Program-made: the position numbers and the translations under genes
In this document: positions 8,564 to 17,279 of the stretch, piece by piece
Layout: every line of letters begins with the position of its first letter
Numbering within the stretch: the stretch's first letter is position 1
NCBI GenBank assembly: GCA_017963125.1
Contig: JAGCUA010000003.1
Location: 1 to 42,642, forward strand
Reading direction: 5' to 3'
DNA length: 42,642 nt
From: a bacterium
GTDB lineage: Bacteria; UBP6; UBA1177
The notes under the pieces: model-generated
The model's database searches: none
The model's input: only the letters and a program-made list of their open reading frames with translations
What the model was told of the DNA's origin: nothing

Positions 8564-9787
8564 CTATTCAAAAAAATTTCTAAAAATATCGGCAACTCTC
8601 GCCATCCACCCGTTTTTCTTCATAACCATCTGCTTGTGATTGGAAAAATATTTGATTATACCTACTGCGGTAGCGCATGTAGGCGAACTCAGAACATCCT
8701 GAAATCCGCTGTCCGGATCGTCGACTTTGGACGTTCCGAGTCTTACAGTCTGCTCTAAGAAATCTTCCGCAATGCACTGTATGTTCTTTAACTGAGATGT
8801 TCCTCCGGTAAGAACGATATCAGAATGGATCAGACCTTCCTTCTGACTTTCCCTGAGTTTCTTTTTGATCTCTATCATGATCTCTTCAACTCTCGGAGTG
8901 ATTACAGTTGCAAGCTGTTTCGCCTTTTTCGTCATCGGCGCGTTCGTACCGATCACAACTGTTTCGAACACTTCTGTATCAGAAACATATTCCGGACGCA
9001 CATTGCCGTGCTTGCACTTTATCTTTTCAGCTTCCACCGGCGGTATCTTCATGACTTTGCTGATATCGTCAGTGATGAATTTGCCGCCCATAGGCATTAC
9101 CGCAACATAAACAGGGTCGCCGTTGCAGTAAATAGCTATATCTGCGACACCGTCTCCGATATCGACCATTGCGGCGCCCAGATTTTTCTCGTCCTCTTCA
9201 AGAACAGCCCAGCTTGAAGCTATTGCGCTTACGACCATGCCGCTGACAAAGAAACCCGCATCTTCTACAGCCTTGTAAAGATTTCTGCTCATAGTCTTTG
9301 GCATAGTTACTATCAAAACATCGACCTCAAGCATTCTGCACGCCATTCCGATGGGATTTACAATGCCTGCTTTGCCGTCGACAGTGTATTTTCCTATTTC
9401 AACACTTACGATCTGGCTGTCATCCGGCATCGTAATGAGCTTGGCCTGCTCAATAACTCTGTTCATATCGGTCTTTGCCACTTCCTGGCCTCTGACCTGG
9501 ATCACGCCGTGGTTGTTTATCGAACGGATACCCTCGCCCGAAACACTGACAAAAACCTTTCTCACCCGTTTTGACGAAATTTGTTCGGCTTCCGATACCG
9601 AGTCGCGTATCGCTGCGGCAGTAGCCTGCACATCTACAACATCGCCGGCAATAAGACCTTTGTTGTTCTCTGCGACACCTTTTCCGATAACAGAGAATGC
9701 GCCGTCTTCACCTTTCTGTGCAATAACCGTTGTGACGCTTTTTGTACCTATGTCAAGGGCAGCAATCATAGAATTGTTTTTACCCAT
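8564..9787 (-). CDS. ftsA: Cell division protein FtsA
   Basis: Actin-like ATPase that tethers FtsZ to the membrane. The product is 407 aa. It has the phosphate-1 type motif ALDIGTKSV near the N-terminus, the family 1C domain, MVDIGDGVADIAIY (phosphate-2) and DIVLTGGTSQLKN (adenosine motif). The last residues (ADIFRNFFE) form a short amphipathic helix suitable for membrane binding. The start is fixed by GGAGG, 6 nt upstream, within the end of ftsQ; the ftsQ stop and this ATG are one base apart. The order ftsQ-ftsA-ftsZ is canonical. Confidence 0.96.
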   Translation of the reverse strand: MGKNNSMIAALDIGTKSVTTVIAQKGEDGAFSVIGKGVAENNKGLIAGDVVDVQATAAAIRDSVSEAEQISSKRVRKVFVSVSGEGIRSINNHGVIQVRGQEVAKTDMNRVIEQAKLITMPDDSQIVSVEIGKYTVDGKAGIVNPIGMACRMLEVDVLIVTMPKTMSRNLYKAVEDAGFFVSGMVVSAIASSWAVLEEDEKNLGAAMVDIGDGVADIAIYCNGDPVYVAVMPMGGKFITDDISKVMKIPPVEAEKIKCKHGNVRPEYVSDTEVFETVVIGTNAPMTKKAKQLATVITPRVEEIMIEIKKKLRESQKEGLIHSDIVLTGGTSQLKNIQCIAEDFLEQTVRLGTSKVDDPDSGFQDVLSSPTCATAVGIIKYFSNHKQMVMKKNGWMARVADIFRNFFE

Positions 9788-9788
9788 C

Positions 9789-10640
9789 TCAATCCTCCTT
9801 CTTTATGTTGACAAGTTCGATTATTATCTCAAATTTCGTTTCACCGAAATCATCTGTTACTTTGTCGAAATCATACTCCAGACACCACTGGTTCTTTGCA
9901 AGCAGCGCACTTATGGTATTGGAAGTATCCTCCATCATTTTGATCCATTCGTCGCGAGAAGCCTCCTCTTTGAGGTGAACGACCGTATTCAAATTTTTGT
10001 TGTCAAGCCCGCATTCCAGCGAATATCCGGCAAGAAATTCATAATTTATGCGTTTAAGAAGGCAGACAGAGTTCAAATCTTTCCATTTTTTCGCAATAAA
10101 GATAGCGTTTTTTATCTTCTCGGAACGTTTTTTATCTTCTTCGGGAGTTGAGGATTTAAGATAAAAAATAGGCATATCTTTCGGAACTTCACGGGCCAAC
10201 GCCTTTTTGAACAGAATTCCGTTAGCATCAGAGAACCACTGAATGAAAGTATCGGGATCAGAAGACTTTTCTCTGCTTGTAACCACTATTTCCGGCGTGA
10301 ATTCTTCTATGTTTATCCGTACAGAATTCGGAAGAGACTTTTCGACGAAAGCCTTTTTGACCCATCCGCATGCCGTCAGATTAAACATCATTTTTCTGGT
10401 ATCGGCATCGAAGAAACTCATTTCCCTCTCAAGTTCTGTAACTAACAGAATGTCTTTTCTGGTAAAGTTTTTATTGCCGATTATTTCGACATTTTCAGGA
10501 AGTATAAGCATTTTATCGCTGTTTTTGAACGCATTGAAACTATCTCCGGCAAAACAGACTACAGCGGCAAATACCGAAACCAGAATGTATACCGAGAGCA
10601 GATAGCCGATAATGCTCAATATCCTGATGAACCTTTTCAT
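9789..10640 (-). CDS. ftsQ: Cell division protein FtsQ
   Basis: Bitopic division protein that forms the FtsQ-FtsL-FtsB subcomplex. The product is 283 aa from ATG 10640, which overlaps the ddl TGA as ATGA; the frame is open five codons further upstream. There is a basic N-terminus, one membrane helix (about residues 5-32), and a POTRA domain starting at NVEIIGNKNFTRKDIL, with the FtsQ beta domain behind it. Sequence identity to model FtsQ is low, but position and architecture support the call. Confidence 0.88.
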   Translation of the reverse strand: MKRFIRILSIIGYLLSVYILVSVFAAVVCFAGDSFNAFKNSDKMLILPENVEIIGNKNFTRKDILLVTELEREMSFFDADTRKMMFNLTACGWVKKAFVEKSLPNSVRINIEEFTPEIVVTSREKSSDPDTFIQWFSDANGILFKKALAREVPKDMPIFYLKSSTPEEDKKRSEKIKNAIFIAKKWKDLNSVCLLKRINYEFLAGYSLECGLDNKNLNTVVHLKEEASRDEWIKMMEDTSNTISALLAKNQWCLEYDFDKVTDDFGETKFEIIIELVNIKKED

Positions 10641-11545
10641 TTTGCGCTCAAGCACTCCGAAATAAGTGTTTCAATAAGCTCTAAATAACCTATTCCGCGG
10701 TATTTCGCGATCATCGGAACAAGCGAATGACCCGTCATTCCCGGCAGAGTATTGATTTCGAGCATGATGTAATCGTCACCGCTGATGATGAAATCGCTTC
10801 TCGTTACACCTTTGCAGCCGAGAGCGACATGCAGTTTAAAAGCCGCATCGGAGATTTTCTCCCTTACAGCTTCGCTTATATCAGGGTGAACCGTGTATAT
10901 CGTCTTGTCGCTGTTGTATTTCGCGTCGAAATCATAAAATTCATTTGCAGGAGTGATCTCGACATCGCCAAGGACCTTGTTTTCAAGCACAGCGACATTG
11001 ACTTCGCGCCCTTTGAAGAACTTTTCGCAGAGATATCTTTTCCCGGCTTTGAGTTCTTTTTTCGCACTTTCCCAGCTCTCCTCGTTCTTGACGATGTAAA
11101 CACCGCGGCTCGAACCGTTGACAGGATCCTTTACGACGAAAGGAAAATCGAAAGGTTTGTCCATGCCGGGCGCAGCCTCTATCGTTTTTCCTTCAGCGAC
11201 ATTTATTCCGCATTCTTTCATAACGGCGCGGCAGATAAGCTTGTCCATTCCTACTGCGCTTGCAGTAACGCCGGAATTCGTGTAGGGAATATTCATCATT
11301 TCGAGAAGTCCCTGCACCGTTCCGTCCTCTCCGTATCTGCCGTGAAGCCCGTTCACAACGACATCGGGCGCAAATTCGCGGAGGTTTTCAGCCAGATCGA
11401 AACCGACATCAATGAACTTAACATTGGTGTAGCCGCCTTCGCACAGCGTTTTGTAAAGCATGTTTCCCGTAACAAGGCTGACTTCGCGTTCATCCGACAT
11501 TCCGCCGGCGATGACTGCGATTTTCATGTTTTTGTCGAGTTTCAT
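10637..11545 (-). CDS. ddl: D-alanine--D-alanine ligase
   Basis: ATP-grasp enzyme that makes D-Ala-D-Ala for MurF. The product is 302 aa, the length of short DdlB-type enzymes. It begins near KIAVIAGGMSDEREVS (substrate-binding Glu in DERE), has NGLHGRYGEDGTVQG, the ATP-grasp lid region FVVKDPVNGSSRGV, and the C-terminal metal/substrate motif EINTLPGMTGHSLVP. GGAGG is 5 nt before ATG 11545. It overlaps ftsQ by 4 bp and lies 18 bp after murB, as in many dcw clusters. Confidence 0.95.
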   Translation of the reverse strand: MKLDKNMKIAVIAGGMSDEREVSLVTGNMLYKTLCEGGYTNVKFIDVGFDLAENLREFAPDVVVNGLHGRYGEDGTVQGLLEMMNIPYTNSGVTASAVGMDKLICRAVMKECGINVAEGKTIEAAPGMDKPFDFPFVVKDPVNGSSRGVYIVKNEESWESAKKELKAGKRYLCEKFFKGREVNVAVLENKVLGDVEITPANEFYDFDAKYNSDKTIYTVHPDISEAVREKISDAAFKLHVALGCKGVTRSDFIISGDDYIMLEINTLPGMTGHSLVPMIAKYRGIGYLELIETLISECLSAK

Positions 11546-11563
11546 CCTATCCTCCTCTAAAAA

Positions 11564-12406
11564 TCAGTCATACCAGAACTGTACTTCGGGCTCCAGAGTG
11601 ACTCCGAATTTTTCACGGACTCTTTCTATCGCTATATCCTTAAGGCGGCAGAAATCATCAAAAGTCCCTTCGCCCGTGTTTATTATTATGTTCGCATGGT
11701 TGTCGCTGAGCTTCGCGCCGCCGACGGAGAAGCCTTTCATTCCGCACTGGTCGAGCATATATCCGGCCTTGCCGTCTTTCGGATTTTTGAAAAGCGAACC
11801 CGCGCTGTGCCCTTTTATCTTTATTCTCTTTGAAAGGAATCCCAAAATCCTGCTTCTTACGTTTTCGGAAGTGTCTTTTGTGAGAATAAGTTCCGCGCCG
11901 TAAATCACGAAAGAGCCTTTCGGCTTGTTGTCGAGCGAGCGGTAGCTGTATTCCGGCAGAAACGGGAAAACCTTACCGTTCTGAATGACATAGATGACCC
12001 CTACGACATCATCCCATGAAGAACCTGCAGGAGCAGCGTTTCCGTAAAGCGCGCCGCCGAGATTTCCTGGAATTCCGGCAAGAAATTCCACTCCGGACAA
12101 GCCGTTCTTTATCGAATAGTCAAGCAGAGCGGCATTGCTCACCCACGAAGGCATGAAAGTCTTGACCAGATATTCATCGACATCATCAGTATCACTGGTA
12201 GAAATCGCCTTTCCCATGTAAAGCACCGGTTTTTTTACATCTCCTGCAATAATGTTGCTGCCGCCTGAAAGGATCCTGTAATCATCGAATTCAGAAGTAA
12301 AACGTACGAGATCGTCAATGATTTCAGGGAAATACAGATCGCACACAGCGTCTTTGACCTTTATAGTGAGAAGATCACTTATGTCGGCACGCTTCTTGAA
12401 CTTCAC
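11564..12406 (-). CDS. murB: UDP-N-acetylenolpyruvoylglucosamine reductase MurB
   Basis: FAD/NADPH-dependent reductase that makes UDP-MurNAc. The product is 280 aa, fitting the shorter type II MurB. Motifs are ILSGGSNIIAGD (FAD pyrophosphate), FLAGIPGNLGGALYGNAA, SYRS and SAGSLFKNP with the catalytic Ser; DNHANIIINTGEG is the C-terminal signature. It starts with GTG (12406-12404), sharing one base with the murC TAG as TAGTG, which implies translational coupling. Confidence 0.95.
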   Translation of the reverse strand: MKFKKRADISDLLTIKVKDAVCDLYFPEIIDDLVRFTSEFDDYRILSGGSNIIAGDVKKPVLYMGKAISTSDTDDVDEYLVKTFMPSWVSNAALLDYSIKNGLSGVEFLAGIPGNLGGALYGNAAPAGSSWDDVVGVIYVIQNGKVFPFLPEYSYRSLDNKPKGSFVIYGAELILTKDTSENVRSRILGFLSKRIKIKGHSAGSLFKNPKDGKAGYMLDQCGMKGFSVGGAKLSDNHANIIINTGEGTFDDFCRLKDIAIERVREKFGVTLEPEVQFWYD

Positions 12407-13764
12407 TATTTTTCCCCGTTCATAAGTTTTGTTAAAACAGTGTTGACATCGCCCGCACCTGCCGAAACTATCGCTGAAGCATGGATTTTCTTTTCATTTT
12501 CTCTAATAATTTCCACTGCCTTATCTATATTTTCAGCATAAAAAACAAAATTGTCACCGCTTTTAAGTTCTTCGTACAGTTCTTTTGAAGCCCTTCCTTC
12601 GCACTTTTCACCCGCGGAATAGACTGGAAGCACGATCAGAGTCCCGACATTTTTCAGCACGTCTTTAAACTTATCGTAAAAAGCGGTGAATCTCGAAATC
12701 CTGTGAGGCTGGAAAACAAGGCAGAAGTTCTTGAACTCAAGCCCTGCCTGCTCGACAAGCGCCGCGACCTCGCTCGGATGGTGTGCATAATCGTCAACGA
12801 GCGTCATTCCGTGCCAGGTTCCGACATTCTGGAATCTGCGGTCGACTTTCGGCACCGACTTCCAGAATTCGCGGTCTAAAGCAGGCAGTGTTCTGCCGGT
12901 TTTGCCAAGATACTCCGAAGCGGCAAGAAGAGCTGCTGAGCGGTTCTGCAGGATGTGCGTCGGTTCTGCAATATCTCCGACATAAATTTCAGTACCGCCT
13001 GAAAGAAAGAAAAGAGAGGAATCCTTCATATAGAAGCTACTGCCGTCATTGTTTTCAAAACCTTCACCTTTTCTGATCTCATCGTGAGCCGGGAAAGAAA
13101 GCGGCGAAAACATTGCGAAAAGTCTGTCGCTAAGATCGTAGCCGCGCCCGATTATCAGATTTTCAGGTCTTTCGGAAAGAAGATAACTCTCGAAAGATTT
13201 CAGCATATTTGCCGGGGTTTTGTAAAAATCTGCATGTTCGAACTCAAGATTCGTTATAACAAGCGAATCGGGCTTCATTTTAAAGATCGACCCGTCGCTT
13301 TCGTCAAGTTCTACGACATAAGGCTCACCGGCAGAAACACTCGTCTTGCCGTTGCTTTTTCCACCGGCATAGACAGATGCCTCAACTCCCGCAGCACGAA
13401 GAAGCGCATAGATCATCCACGTCGTCGAAGTCTTGCCGTGGCTTCCGCCGATCCCTATTTTGTGTCTGTTTTCAAGAAGGATCGCCAGGAACTCGCCGCG
13501 CGTAACGACTTTTATCCCTTTTTTCAAAGCCTCAGCCACTTCAGGATTGTCAAGCGGAACGGCACTTGAGCGTACAAGGATATCGACTCCGTCAATATGA
13601 GCCGGATCATGCCCTAAAGAGCATTCTATCCCCTGACCGCGCACCATTTTGAGGAAGGAACTTTCCTTCAGATCGCAGCCGCTCACCCTGTAACCGAACG
13701 ATTTCGCAGCAGCAGCAAGACCGCTTACGCCGCTTCCGCCTATGCCCATAAAGTGGATATGCAT
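12406..13764 (-). CDS. murC: UDP-N-acetylmuramate--L-alanine ligase MurC
   Basis: Adds L-Ala to UDP-MurNAc. The product is 452 aa. It has the N-terminal Rossmann motif FMGIGGSGVSGLA, the Mur-ligase P-loop GIGGSHGKTSTTWM, the central NLEFEHADFY segment, and the C-terminal DDYAHHPSEV, which is characteristic of MurC. The ATG at 13764 overlaps the murG stop by one base (TAATG). Confidence 0.97.
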   Translation of the reverse strand: MHIHFMGIGGSGVSGLAAAAKSFGYRVSGCDLKESSFLKMVRGQGIECSLGHDPAHIDGVDILVRSSAVPLDNPEVAEALKKGIKVVTRGEFLAILLENRHKIGIGGSHGKTSTTWMIYALLRAAGVEASVYAGGKSNGKTSVSAGEPYVVELDESDGSIFKMKPDSLVITNLEFEHADFYKTPANMLKSFESYLLSERPENLIIGRGYDLSDRLFAMFSPLSFPAHDEIRKGEGFENNDGSSFYMKDSSLFFLSGGTEIYVGDIAEPTHILQNRSAALLAASEYLGKTGRTLPALDREFWKSVPKVDRRFQNVGTWHGMTLVDDYAHHPSEVAALVEQAGLEFKNFCLVFQPHRISRFTAFYDKFKDVLKNVGTLIVLPVYSAGEKCEGRASKELYEELKSGDNFVFYAENIDKAVEIIRENEKKIHASAIVSAGAGDVNTVLTKLMNGEK

Positions 13765-14882
13765 TATTTTTTTCCGCTCTTCAAAGTTCTTTCGATGTCG
13801 TCAGCCAGTCTGCCTGCCGAGTTTTCAAAATCAAGTTCCGTCATATTCCTTTTCATATTTTCCTCGTTTTTGAGATAGGAATTGAGGAAGGAATAAATTT
13901 TTCTCATCCTGACTGCGGCATTTACGCTTTTTATATCTTCGACGATGTAACCGAGGCTCTTTTTCGCCATAAAAACTGCATTCTGTTTCTGGAAGTAATC
14001 CTTGTTTTTCGGAAGCGGCAGATAAATTGCCGGTTTTTTGAGAGCGATAAGTTCTGCTATTATGTCGCTGTTCGGCCTTGCAATGACGATATCAGCAACT
14101 TTGAAGTAGGAACCGCGGTTTTCAAAAAACATTTCACAAGTGCTCTCGATCCTGTTGGTCTCGTAATATCTCTGGATCGCTGCGATCTCTCTGTCTCCGG
14201 TTTCATGGATAATGTAGAAATCCCTCGTGATTTCGGGATATCTCGTTATCAGCTCACGGAACGTGGCATTCATATCCCTCATCTCTTTTCTGCATGAGAG
14301 GATAAGAAGTTTCCGCTTTTTCGTCTGGATATCGGCCGGCTCGGCTTTCAGGATCTCCCTGTCGACCGGAATTCCCGAAACAAAAGATTTTTTGTAGAAT
14401 TCGTAGTCTATATTTTCCTGCATAGCTTCAAACGGGAAATATATCCTGTCGGCCTTTTTCATAAAGTCTTCACCGCATTTTGAAACTGCAAAATTTCCTT
14501 CAAACAGCATGATTTTTATACCGTTTATCTTCGAAGCAGCTTCAAGAAAGGGATAGGCTGCAAATCCGCCGAAGCTCAGGACCGCATTTATACTTTTAAC
14601 TTTCAGAATCTGAGCCGCTTCCTGAGTGCAGGACTGCATTTTCAACGTTCTGACAATTTTTGAAACCAGCCCTCTTGACTGAGGGAAACTGGAGGCATAA
14701 ACGACTTCGTAGCCTCTTTCATTAAAGATTTTGGCGAAAACGGATCCCTGCGTGAGAGCGAAAACACTCATTATGCCGCGCAGTCTGAGCGCATTTGCCA
14801 GTGAGAGTGCTGTCTTCTGCTGTTCTCTCGTATTGATGCCGGTCATAAGCAGCATAAATTTTGTTTCGATAGCGCTATCCAT
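13764..14882 (-). CDS. murG: Divergent MurG-like N-acetylglucosaminyltransferase
   Basis: Expected role: transfer of GlcNAc onto lipid I to make lipid II at the inner membrane. The product is 372 aa from ATG 14882; GGAGG lies 5 nt upstream, and a GTG at 14888 overlaps that motif. MurG landmarks remain: VLSFGGFAAYP (for GMGGY-S-P), LFEGNFAVS (for HEQN), SGIPVDREIL (for GNPVR), and a C-terminal ARPNSDIIAELIALKKPAIYLPLP with the nucleotide-binding Glu followed by QKQNA. Both glycine loops are degenerate: the N-terminal GGTGGH with its conserved His is replaced by MTGINTRE, and the C-domain GGSQGA by ILSCRKEM. Position between ftsW and murC supports the role. Alternatives are a neofunctionalised GT28 protein or an enzyme with relaxed loops. 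Confidence 0.8.
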   Translation of the reverse strand: MDSAIETKFMLLMTGINTREQQKTALSLANALRLRGIMSVFALTQGSVFAKIFNERGYEVVYASSFPQSRGLVSKIVRTLKMQSCTQEAAQILKVKSINAVLSFGGFAAYPFLEAASKINGIKIMLFEGNFAVSKCGEDFMKKADRIYFPFEAMQENIDYEFYKKSFVSGIPVDREILKAEPADIQTKKRKLLILSCRKEMRDMNATFRELITRYPEITRDFYIIHETGDREIAAIQRYYETNRIESTCEMFFENRGSYFKVADIVIARPNSDIIAELIALKKPAIYLPLPKNKDYFQKQNAVFMAKKSLGYIVEDIKSVNAAVRMRKIYSFLNSYLKNEENMKRNMTELDFENSAGRLADDIERTLKSGKK

Positions 14883-14896
14883 TTTCACCTCCGGAA

Positions 14897-15988
14897 TCAG
14901 CGTCGGCTCTCACTCGTTACCGCATTGAGGATAAGTCCGACCATGATTGAATAACTTGCCAATGCACTCCCGCCGTAACTGATAAAAGGCAGCGGTACAC
15001 CTTTATTCGGGAAAAACGACGAAACGACGAGAAGATTTATCAAGACCTGCATAACAAGCATCAGCACAAAACCTGCAACAAGATAAAAATTGAATGTATC
15101 TTGCATATGCAGGACAAAATATGATCCTATTCCGAACATAGCCATAAAGATCAGGATCAGAATCAAAGAGCCGATGAAACCGAATTCCTCTCCTATTATG
15201 GGAAAAATGAAATCCGTCTGGGCTTCCGGCAGATTCGCAACTTTCTCGGTCGAATTTCCGAATCCGACTCCGGTTGAACCTCCCATACTGAGTGCGACCT
15301 GAGCGCGGCATTGCTGCAGACCGATATTGTCTCTGTATTCAATACCGCACGGATCGATGAAAGCCTGAAGTCTTCCGATCCTGTAGCCCTTGCCAGGCAT
15401 AAAAATCAGAAAGGCTAACGCAACAACCGCCAAGGGAGAAAGATAGAGGAGATATTTTTTTCTCATCCCGCCCAAAAGAAGCATGAGCGTTGCCGTTCCG
15501 CAGATGATTATCGATGTTCCGAGATCTTCCACCGCAATCAAGGCGACAATGGCGACAACTACAAGAACTATTGTGATAAGATCCTGAAGAAGCTGGACCC
15601 TTTCTCCTTTTTTGGTCATTACCTCGCTCAGATAGATCACAACGACGATTTTTGCGAACTCTGAAGGCTGAAGCATCATGAAGCGGAGATCTATCCAGCG
15701 CACGGAACCGTTTCTCTTAGCTCCGATAATCAAAGTAATGCCGAGAAGGAAGATCATGAAAGCGACAAGAAACCTCGATGAATTTTTCAACCAGGAGAGA
15801 TTTACCAGATAAGCCGCAATAAAAGCGGTCCCGGCAAAAGCGAAGTTGACGACAAGTCCGCGGATCTGATACCAAAGCTCAGCTTCGGCCGAAGGCACCT
15901 TGAACATCTTTATATTGAAAACCATCACCATCCCGAAAACAACGAGAAGAAAAAATATAGAAAAATAGAGTTTTACCACTTTTTCCAT
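14897..15988 (-). CDS. ftsW: Septal peptidoglycan glycosyltransferase FtsW (SEDS family)
   Basis: Lipid II polymerase partnered with FtsI. The product is 363 aa with about ten membrane helices. SEDS motifs include LQPSEFAKIVVVIYLS, EDLGTSIII, the PEAQTDFIFPIIGEEFGF loop (PEAHTDFIF in most) and the C-terminal PFISYGGSAL. The large periplasmic loop has two cysteines 13 residues apart (DPCG and LQQC), unusual for FtsW and possibly a disulfide. It starts 2 bp after the murD stop. Confidence 0.95.
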   Translation of the reverse strand: MEKVVKLYFSIFFLLVVFGMVMVFNIKMFKVPSAEAELWYQIRGLVVNFAFAGTAFIAAYLVNLSWLKNSSRFLVAFMIFLLGITLIIGAKRNGSVRWIDLRFMMLQPSEFAKIVVVIYLSEVMTKKGERVQLLQDLITIVLVVVAIVALIAVEDLGTSIIICGTATLMLLLGGMRKKYLLYLSPLAVVALAFLIFMPGKGYRIGRLQAFIDPCGIEYRDNIGLQQCRAQVALSMGGSTGVGFGNSTEKVANLPEAQTDFIFPIIGEEFGFIGSLILILIFMAMFGIGSYFVLHMQDTFNFYLVAGFVLMLVMQVLINLLVVSSFFPNKGVPLPFISYGGSALASYSIMVGLILNAVTSESRR

Positions 15989-15990
15989 GA

Positions 15991-17277
15991 CTATACCCCC
16001 ATCTTAGCCTTCAAGTCTTTGACTTTGTTGACAAAATCGACTCCGCGCTCTTTGTAGTTTTTGTACCAGTCAAAACTTGAGCACGCCGGTGAAAAGAGAA
16101 CGACACCGTCGTTTTTCGCAAGAAGAAACGCCTTTTCTACGGCCTCAGCCATGGAATCGGCACTTTCCACATTTGCAAAACCATTGAAATAAGGACGGAT
16201 TATCTCTTTCGAGGCACCGATGAGGACAACTCCTTTACACTTTCTGTCGGCAAGAATACGCACAGGCTCGTAGCTGCCGCCTTTATCGACTCCGCCGAGA
16301 ATCAGAACGACTTTCCCGTCAGCGAATCCGGCAAGTGACTTCTCAACCGCTCCGACGTTTGTTCCCTTGGAATCATCAATAAATTCAACACCTTGGAACT
16401 TATCTACGAAAGCGGTTCTGTGAGCAAGCGGATCAAATTCGAGAAGCGATTTTCTCAGGATCTCAGTATCACCCACCCACTCTTTTACACCTAAAACGGC
16501 TGCCATTATATTTTCGATATTGTGATGTCCGCGTATCTTGAGATCATCTACTTTCAGCTTTTTACCGTCAAAAAATACATACTCGTCATCACACTTTATA
16601 TCTTTCGTTCCTTCAACTGAAAAGAGTCTGAGATCAAAATCAGGATGTGCGAAATCATCGGAAACGATTCCGGTCCCAAGAACGGCAACGCCGCCTTTCT
16701 TCAACAAATTCAGCAAGTTAAGTTTGGTGTTTTTGTAGTCTTCGAAGTCTTTGTATCTGTCAAGATGGTCAGGTGTGACATTCAGGACCATTGCAACATC
16801 TACCTTGAGACTTCTCAAAGTCTCAAGCTGGAAAGAACTGAGTTCTATAACGAAGAATTCATATCCTTTTCCTATTCCGTTTATGACCGGTTCGCCGATA
16901 TTTCCGCAGAGGAACGACTTGAACCCGGCGTTTTTAAGAAAGGCGTGGATAAGCGATACCGTCGTCGATTTTCCGTTAGTACCGGTAACCGCAATAACTT
17001 TTTCATCTTTCACAAACCTTCCGGCAAGTTCGAGTTCTCCAATGATTTCAGTTCCTTGAGCACTCAGTTTCTGAATAACTTTGTGTGTGGCAGGAACTCC
17101 GGGACTGATTATCGCAAGGTCATATCTCTGGGTTTCGTCATATTTCAGGTATTCGGCCGAATATTTTTCAAGCTGCGCTGCGTTGTCATCGTAAATAAAA
17201 ATTTCATATCCGGAGCTTTTCAGAAATCTGGCAGAAGAGATTCCCGAAATTCCGAGTCCGACTATCAATGCGTTCAT
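15991..17277 (-). CDS. murD: UDP-N-acetylmuramoyl-L-alanine--D-glutamate ligase MurD
   Basis: Adds D-Glu to UDP-MurNAc-L-Ala. The product is 428 aa from ATG 17277, with GGAGG 7 nt upstream; a TTG at 17283 is also in frame. It has N-terminal ALIVGLGISGISSARFL, P-loop VTGTNGKSTTVSL, NVTPDHLDRY, and C-terminal DDSKGTNVGAVEKSL, which is typical of MurD. It begins 2 bp after the murF stop, the place where mraY is normally found in dcw clusters. Confidence 0.96.
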   Translation of the reverse strand: MNALIVGLGISGISSARFLKSSGYEIFIYDDNAAQLEKYSAEYLKYDETQRYDLAIISPGVPATHKVIQKLSAQGTEIIGELELAGRFVKDEKVIAVTGTNGKSTTVSLIHAFLKNAGFKSFLCGNIGEPVINGIGKGYEFFVIELSSFQLETLRSLKVDVAMVLNVTPDHLDRYKDFEDYKNTKLNLLNLLKKGGVAVLGTGIVSDDFAHPDFDLRLFSVEGTKDIKCDDEYVFFDGKKLKVDDLKIRGHHNIENIMAAVLGVKEWVGDTEILRKSLLEFDPLAHRTAFVDKFQGVEFIDDSKGTNVGAVEKSLAGFADGKVVLILGGVDKGGSYEPVRILADRKCKGVVLIGASKEIIRPYFNGFANVESADSMAEAVEKAFLLAKNDGVVLFSPACSSFDWYKNYKERGVDFVNKVKDLKAKMGV

Positions 17278-17279
17278 TT

